From Oceanicoccus sp. KOV_DT_Chl (lineage in GTDB: Bacteria > Pseudomonadota > Gammaproteobacteria > Pseudomonadales > Dasaniaceae), in contig NZ_FQLF01000002.1 in assembly GCF_900120175.1 (NCBI RefSeq), forward strand, positions 1,798,001 through 1,862,000: a DNA stretch of 64,000 nt. Direction: 5' to 3'. Under the pieces are notes generated by a model. The model worked only from the letters and a program-made list of their open reading frames with translations, had not been told where the DNA came from and did not search any database. This document shows, piece after piece, positions 59,116 through 64,000 of this stretch; the first letter of the stretch is position 1; each line of letters begins with the position of its first letter. Both the position numbers and the translations under genes were made by a program.

Positions 59116-59405
59116 GCGATAAAGTCATCAAGCGCTTTATTGCTGGCGCAGTGTGTCCTCGCTGTGCCGAGATGGATAAACTGGTGATGTACGATAATGC
59201 AGAACAGCAGCAAGTGCGGGAGTGTGTGCGCTGTGGTTATATGGATGTGATGACTGATAACGGACCGCAGGCAATTACCGCCGAAGAAATAGCTACACGA
59301 GTGAATCAACCCAGGCTTGGTGAGCAAGCTTTAGCGCATGAAGAGGAAATACAGGTAGTCAACATTATTAATCCCAATCCAGGCAGTAAGCGCAGAGATC
59401 ATTAG
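59112..59405 (+). CDS. YheV-like zinc-ribbon protein
   Basis: A 97-residue protein with two CxxC pairs, CPRCAEMDKL and CVRCGYMDVM, forming a zinc ribbon as in YheV. Starts within the prlC stop (ATGA overlap) so is translationally coupled. Function of the family is unknown. Confidence 0.85.
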   Translation: MSDKVIKRFIAGAVCPRCAEMDKLVMYDNAEQQQVRECVRCGYMDVMTDNGPQAITAEEIATRVNQPRLGEQALAHEEEIQVVNIINPNPGSKRRDH

Positions 59406-59421
59406 CGCCTAACGAACATAA

Positions 59422-59580
59422 TTAGCGGCGACGACTGCGCATTCGTTGGGCACGACTTTTCCGCCGTTTATGTGTTGCTCGAACCAGCCCCGCCATTTTT
59501 ACGGCGAATGTATTGCTTTCTTCTTTTTTTGAGTCCCTGGTATTTATCGGTGTCGGTAAGGCAAACGCCAGTGCGGTCAT
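59422..59580 (-). CDS. Small very basic hypothetical protein
   Basis: A 52-residue frame reads MTALAFALPTPINTRDSKKE and ends RMRSRRR, with AAGGAA about 6 bases before the ATG. The C-terminal half is very rich in Arg and Lys (HKRRKSRAQRMRSRRR), suggesting nucleic-acid binding. Found by reading the gap after the YheV-like gene; no family known. It may be cotranscribed with the next gene upstream at 60274, 37 bases away. Confidence 0.5.
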   Translation of the reverse strand: MTALAFALPTPINTRDSKKEESNTFAVKMAGLVRATHKRRKSRAQRMRSRRR

Positions 59581-59617
59581 AGGTTATTCCTTTTTCGTTT
59601 TAGAAAAAGTTAAAGTT

Positions 59618-60274
59618 TTAAAGATGAATGTTGGAAAATTGTAAATTGATTGCCAATGAGTCAGTTAAGCAAGGCCAGTGTTGTTGTTCACGATCCCATT
59701 GATTATCTTTATGTTTATCGATATAAGCTTTAAATTCAGGGCTGTCATAAATATGTTCTTTAAACATTGCCCGCTCAGCGGTGTATTGAACGGCTTCGTC
59801 CAATTCATTGGCAAAGGGTTCACCAATTAAACTGTGAATAATTAAGTTGGACATGGTCATATCCATTGGTACTAATGGAATGGATGTGCGTATCATAAAA
59901 CGATCATTTATTTCTTCGATCAGGCGGTGAGCCAAATACGCTTCATCCATTAATTCGTCCAGACCAATATGGCCGGCGACGATTTCAGGGGGTTTAAGAA
60001 AATACTCCTCAGCAATTCTCAATACCGGCTCAGCATAATCCTGAATGTGGGCATCCTTGGAAATAGACCGCGCCGCGTCAATAAAACTAGGAACGTGTTC
60101 AATATAGGCGATGACAAAATCAACCAGGCTGGCAGTGGATTCCTGCTCAGGCAATTGAATAGCAAAGTGGATATTATCTATCACATGCTGGTCAAACAGT
60201 TTTGCTAAGTGGCCATGTTGCTGTTCATGTAGCTTGGCTAAAGCAATGGTGTCTCGAATGGCATTGGTCGCCAC
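59618..60274 (-). CDS. Hypothetical protein
   Basis: A 218-residue acidic soluble protein, mostly helical by eye (TIALAKLHEQQHGHLAKLFD, LVDFVIAYIEHVPSFIDAAR, LDELMDEAYLAHRLIEEIND). No membrane segment, signal peptide or catalytic motif I can name. Coding potential is good over its length. Role unknown. Confidence 0.6.
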   Translation of the reverse strand: MATNAIRDTIALAKLHEQQHGHLAKLFDQHVIDNIHFAIQLPEQESTASLVDFVIAYIEHVPSFIDAARSISKDAHIQDYAEPVLRIAEEYFLKPPEIVAGHIGLDELMDEAYLAHRLIEEINDRFMIRTSIPLVPMDMTMSNLIIHSLIGEPFANELDEAVQYTAERAMFKEHIYDSPEFKAYIDKHKDNQWDREQQHWPCLTDSLAINLQFSNIHL

Positions 60275-60445
60275 GTTATTCTCCTGATTTTTTCATTAAC
60301 CCAGCAGCACTACCAATGATATTTTCCAGCATTGAGCTGGCTTTGATAAAAGAAAGTATGGTGGTTAGAGTGCTGGAATTTTATCTATCAGCTAAGGCTA
60401 GTACATTTAATCAGCTTCGCTATGGACCGCTTAGAATAATATGAA

Positions 60446-61783
60446 CTAGATAACGGTGTTTTTTTGCCACCAACGGTGGTGCAAACTGTACTCTCGAAAA
60501 ACAAGACCCAATGAAACACCGCGAGCAGCGTTGAACAGTAAAAAAGCCAGCCAAAGGCCATCGTTGCCCCAGCTTTGGGTAAAATACCAACAGGGCAAGT
60601 AGATCAAGCCGGCGGAGAACATCATCGTATATTGCATGGCGGCAGTTTGGGTTGCGCCGATAAAGATACCGTCCAATAGATAGCTCCATACGGTGATTAA
60701 TGGCAGCACAATCAGCCATGGGAGGTATTGTCTGGCTTGTTCGATGACCGCGGGTAATGAGGTCATAATGGAAATTAACGCCTGCCCTGTCAGTAAAAAA
60801 AAGAGTGAGAATAAGCCGGCGGTCGCCAGTGACCAGATTAGGCAATGTTTACAGGTCTGCATAAAAGCGGTTTGGTTCTTCATGCCTACGGCGTCGCCGA
60901 CCAGAGCTTCAGCAGCATTAGCAAAGCCATCCAGTCCGTAAGCGGTCAATAGCATTAAGTTCAACAGGATAGTGTTAGCTGCCAGAATGACCTCGCCCTG
61001 TTGCGCCCCCTGGGCGGTAAAAAAGGCGAGACTGCTTAATAAGATCAGCGTGCGGGTAAACAGGTGCCGGTTAGTTGCCAGTAATTCACGGTAGTCCAAC
61101 CAGCGCCACAATCGGTTTTTATCCAGCGTCCCCGGGATGTTGGCCAGTTGCTGCCGTAACACCCATATCGCCAAGCAACAGCCACTGTATTCAGCAATAA
61201 CTGTGGCGATGGCGGCACCATCGCTTTTCATGTTGAGGCCGATAATGAATAGAAAATCCAGACCGACGTTAATCCCATTGGTGGTGAGGGCTATCACCAG
61301 TGGCCAGCGGGTATTTTGTCGGCCGATAAGCCAACCGACAATTGTAAAATTTACCAGTAGGGCCGGTGCGCTCAGAATGCGAATCTGAATATAGCTAGCA
61401 GCAAATAGCTCCGATCCGGAAGGTGGTGAAACCAGTTTGAGGCCAATATAGCCTATCAAAGGGCTCAGCAAGACAATGAGCAGCCCCAGTCCTACCGCGA
61501 GGGTAATGGCCTGAGCACTAATGAGCCGGCCAAGATCGTGTTGTTTGGCACCATAGGCCTGCGCCGCCAAGCCGGTTGTTCCCATCCGTAAAAACGCCAG
61601 CCCCCAGTACAAAATCGATAAGATGCTGCTGCCAACGGCGACAGCGGCCAAATAGTGAGCATTTTCCAGGTGGCCAAGGATGGCGGTATCGACTAAACCC
61701 AGCAGCGGCACGGAAATATTGGAGATGATCATCGGCCATGCCAAATACCATATCTTGTGGTTGAGCTGCTTGCTGAGCATCAT
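60446..61783 (-). CDS. MATE-family efflux transporter (DinF-like)
   Basis: The start is taken at one of two adjacent ATGs (61783 or 61780), giving about 445 residues; the frame to 62050 upstream is unlike the family. Twelve membrane segments with NISVPLLGLVDTAILGHLEN at the N-terminus and GLAFLRMGTTGLAAQAYGAK next, the typical MATE entry. It would export drugs or organic cations with Na+ or H+. Its substrate is not known. Confidence 0.88.
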   Translation of the reverse strand: MMLSKQLNHKIWYLAWPMIISNISVPLLGLVDTAILGHLENAHYLAAVAVGSSILSILYWGLAFLRMGTTGLAAQAYGAKQHDLGRLISAQAITLAVGLGLLIVLLSPLIGYIGLKLVSPPSGSELFAASYIQIRILSAPALLVNFTIVGWLIGRQNTRWPLVIALTTNGINVGLDFLFIIGLNMKSDGAAIATVIAEYSGCCLAIWVLRQQLANIPGTLDKNRLWRWLDYRELLATNRHLFTRTLILLSSLAFFTAQGAQQGEVILAANTILLNLMLLTAYGLDGFANAAEALVGDAVGMKNQTAFMQTCKHCLIWSLATAGLFSLFFLLTGQALISIMTSLPAVIEQARQYLPWLIVLPLITVWSYLLDGIFIGATQTAAMQYTMMFSAGLIYLPCWYFTQSWGNDGLWLAFLLFNAARGVSLGLVFREYSLHHRWWQKNTVI

Positions 61784-62222
61784 ATCTTCAATTCTTCGGT
61801 GTGGGATCAAGGACTTAGGGGCGCCAAGGAAACATCTTTCCCGTAATTTTAAGGGGGATATAGTGGCCTGTCCCGATAAACGTGCGTATAATCGCGGCGT
61901 TTTGTCGCACCCAGCGACCGGGGATACTGAAAACACTACTATTTTTCGTATTTTATGTGGCTTTGTTTTATCAACAAAGGGCAATAAAATTCGATTTTGC
62001 CTCCAATTAGACATCTGCATACCCTGCGGATGTGAGGGGTTTGAAGGCAATTAGTCCACAAGGATTGAAAGTCACTGCTATATTATTCCGAGGCGACCAG
62101 TATTTGGTTCGTGTTTGGACTATAGCGTAACTTTGCTATGAGTTGATCTTATAGTGTGGGTTGGTCGAGTTCGGAGCGGGTTCTGGGGTATTTTTAACAA
62201 TTTAACAATGGAGACACGGGAA
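61784..62222. other. Divergent intergenic region between the MATE gene and coxB
   Basis: No gene is supported in these 439 bases. It must contain the promoter of the MATE gene (leftward) and of the coxBA operon (rightward). I found no convincing -35/-10 pair, operator or repeat; GGAGACACGGG just before 62223 is the coxB ribosome binding region. Confidence 0.6.
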
Positions 62223-63380
62223 ATGCATTCACAAGCGAAACGGCTGTACAAGCTGGCGCTTAGTCCTGTGCTATTGCTGCTCAGTTTTCTGAGTACAGGT
62301 GCTTGGGCAGAAGAAGCTCAACGCTGGCAGATGAATCTGTCGCCAGGCGTTACCGAAGTTGGGGCAGAAATTTACGATCTACATATGATCGTTTTCTGGA
62401 TTTGTGTAGTTATTGGAATTTTAACCTTTGGCGCTATGTTCTACTCGGTGTTCGCACACCGTAAGTCAAAGGGCGTTAAGCCAGCTACTTTCCATGAAAG
62501 TACGTCGATTGAAATTGCCTGGACTATCATCCCCTTCTTAATACTTATCGTTATGGCATTTCCTGCCACAACCACCCTATTAAAAGTCTATGACTTCGAT
62601 GATTCGGAATTGGATATTTTAGTTACGGGCTATCAGTGGAAGTGGAAGTACGAATATATCGATGAAAGCGGCGAAAACGTGGTTTTCTTCAGTAATCTTC
62701 GTACCGGCAAAACTGAAATTTATAACGAAGACAGCAAAGGCGAACACTACTTGTTAGAAGTAGACGAGCCAGTTGTGCTGCCAGTGAACAAAAAAGTTCG
62801 CTTTCTGGTAACAGCTAATGACGTAATTCACGCATGGTGGGTGCCGGCCTTAGCAGTTAAAAAAGATGCTATTCCCGGTTTCATCAATGAAGCCTGGACA
62901 AAGCCACTGCAAACCGGTGTTTACCGTGGCCAGTGTGCCGAGCTTTGTGGTCGCGACCACGGCTATATGCCCATTGTTGTGAACGTCGTTGAACAAGACG
63001 AATACGACTCCTGGTTAGCCGGCAAAAAAGCCAAAGCAGCTGAAATTAAAGCGCTGATGGACAAAAATTTCACTCTGGATGAGCAGATGGCTGCCGGTAA
63101 AGCGGTATATAACCAGTACTGTGTTGCCTGTCATGGCCAGAAAGGTGAAGGTGGTGTCGGTAAAGCGATAGCCGGTAGCGCTATTGCAACAGGCGATGCT
63201 GCAGGCCATCTGGCTGCGTCTATCAATGGGGTACCAGGGACTGCGATGCAGGCTTTTGGTGCACAGCTAAATGATGTCGATATGGCCGCAGTTGTTACGT
63301 ATCAGCGTAATGCCTTTGGCAACAATATGGGTGATGTAATTCAGCCCATCGACGTTTACAACTTCAAGCAAGGTCAGTAG
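62223..63380 (+). CDS. coxB: Cytochrome c oxidase subunit II with fused cytochrome c domain
   Basis: The ATG at 62223 follows GGAGACACGGG. A signal peptide (SPVLLLLSFLSTGAWA) and two membrane helices (HMIVFWICVVIGILTFG; FLILIVMAFPATTTLL) precede the CuA domain, whose ligands are H in DVIHAWWVPAL and CAELCGRDHGYMPI. A C-terminal cytochrome c with CVACH follows (near residue 299), as in caa3-type oxidases. About 385 residues. It hands electrons to the CoxA haem centre. It is 11 bases upstream of coxA. Confidence 0.95.
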   Translation: MHSQAKRLYKLALSPVLLLLSFLSTGAWAEEAQRWQMNLSPGVTEVGAEIYDLHMIVFWICVVIGILTFGAMFYSVFAHRKSKGVKPATFHESTSIEIAWTIIPFLILIVMAFPATTTLLKVYDFDDSELDILVTGYQWKWKYEYIDESGENVVFFSNLRTGKTEIYNEDSKGEHYLLEVDEPVVLPVNKKVRFLVTANDVIHAWWVPALAVKKDAIPGFINEAWTKPLQTGVYRGQCAELCGRDHGYMPIVVNVVEQDEYDSWLAGKKAKAAEIKALMDKNFTLDEQMAAGKAVYNQYCVACHGQKGEGGVGKAIAGSAIATGDAAGHLAASINGVPGTAMQAFGAQLNDVDMAAVVTYQRNAFGNNMGDVIQPIDVYNFKQGQ

Positions 63381-63391
63381 GAGGAGTCACA

Positions 63392-64000
63392 ATGGGTGCG
63401 CACGGGCCTACTACAAAGGGTTTAATGCGGTGGGTAACCACTACAAACCATAAAGATATCGGTACGATGTATCTTTGGTTCAGCTTCGCCATGTTTATCA
63501 TGGGCGGCGCTTTTGCCATGATCATTCGTGCGGAATTGTTTCAGCCAGGACTACAAATTGTAGAGCCTGAATTTTTCAACCAAATGACCACTATGCACGG
63601 CCTCGTGATGGTGTTCGGTGCCATCATGCCCTCTTTTGTGGGCTTGGCTAACTGGTTGATTCCAATGATGATTGGTGCGCCAGATATGGCGTTACCACGA
63701 ATGAACAACTTAAGTTTCTGGATTTTACCACCTACCTTCCTGCTGTTGGCTTCAACACTGTTTATGGAGGGTGGTGCACCAAACTTTGGTTGGACGTTCT
63801 ATGCGCCATTATCAACGACTTACGCCCCTGACACAGTCACCTTCTTTATTTTTGGTGTGCATTTGATGGGTTTGTCGTCAATCATGGGTTCGATCAATAT
63901 CATTGCAACCGTCGTTAACTTACGCGCTCCCGGCATGACTTATATGAAAATGCCGATGTTCGTATGGACCTGGTTGATCACTGCGTTCTTGTTGGTGGCA
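63392..64000 (+). CDS. coxA: Cytochrome c oxidase subunit I, N-terminal part (cut by window edge)
   Basis: From the ATG at 63392, with AGGAGGAGT upstream, the frame runs 203 codons to the window edge. MRWVTTTNHKDIGTMYLWF, FFNQMTTMHGLVMVFGAIMP (low-spin haem His) and LPRMNNLSFWILPP are hallmarks of haem-copper oxidase subunit I. The catalytic haem-Cu residues lie beyond the edge. Confidence 0.95.
   Translation, partial: MGAHGPTTKGLMRWVTTTNHKDIGTMYLWFSFAMFIMGGAFAMIIRAELFQPGLQIVEPEFFNQMTTMHGLVMVFGAIMPSFVGLANWLIPMMIGAPDMALPRMNNLSFWILPPTFLLLASTLFMEGGAPNFGWTFYAPLSTTYAPDTVTFFIFGVHLMGLSSIMGSINIIATVVNLRAPGMTYMKMPMFVWTWLITAFLLVA

Overview
The window is the replication-origin neighbourhood of a gammaproteobacterial chromosome. 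The gene order (atpB/atpI, parB-parA-rsmG-mnmG, mnmE-yidC-yidD-rnpA-rpmH, then dnaA-dnaN-recF-gyrB on the other strand, with glyQ/glyS, trkA/trkH-rsmB-fmt-def, dprA-purE-tsaC-hemF-aroE and coxB-coxA nearby) is that of Pseudomonas and its marine relatives. A moderate base composition, a caa3-like CoxB with a fused cytochrome c domain and a TIGR03790-type protein fit a marine Cellvibrionales/Pseudomonadales-type bacterium. This is inference; there is no rRNA gene in the window to place it exactly.

Layout. 1-9852 is a minus-strand block: ATP synthase start, ParAB, RsmG, MnmG, MnmE, YidC, YidD, RnpA, RpmH. Two intergenic regions hold DnaA-box clusters, one between mnmG and mnmE (E. coli-like position) and one between rpmH and dnaA (Pseudomonas-like position, where coding strands switch). 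10421-16648 is dnaA-dnaN-recF-gyrB. Two perfect 16-bp parS palindromes lie inside recF, the expected targets of the ParB encoded in the window.

16650-26450 is an AT-rich accessory island inserted after gyrB and bounded by imperfect repeats. It carries a coiled-coil hypothetical; a plus-strand three-gene operon (COG1078/SAMHD1-like HD hydrolase, DNA-polymerase-beta-type nucleotidyltransferase, histidine phosphatase); a minus-strand ubiquitin-like conjugation operon (44-residue basic protein, multiubiquitin-type Ubl, E1/ThiF protein, DUF6527-type protein); a higBA module whose antitoxin carries a metalloprotease domain; and a vapBC module within its own repeat pair. No integrase or transposase gene is present, only an IS21-like remnant. 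This island is where an undescribed defence or nucleotide/protein-modification system is most likely.

26664-64000 is mostly core or housekeeping: a LysR regulator, quinone oxidoreductase, a DUF3127 protein with an SSB-like tip, an aminotransferase, glyQ-glyS-gmhB-plsC, an LpxL-type acyltransferase, an esterase, djlA, two putative lipoproteins, a pentapeptide protein, the Trk potassium system, translation-start and RNA-modification genes, haem and shikimate genes, prlC, a MATE pump, and the start of the cytochrome oxidase operon.

Twelve single-base deletions, each in a short homopolymer, interrupt ten genes (parA, yidD, the E1 gene twice, plsC, gmhB, lpxL, rsmB twice, dprA, hemF, aroE). Restoring one base per site gives a full-length reading frame every time, so these look like sequencing or consensus errors rather than pseudogenes; such genes are given here over their whole span.
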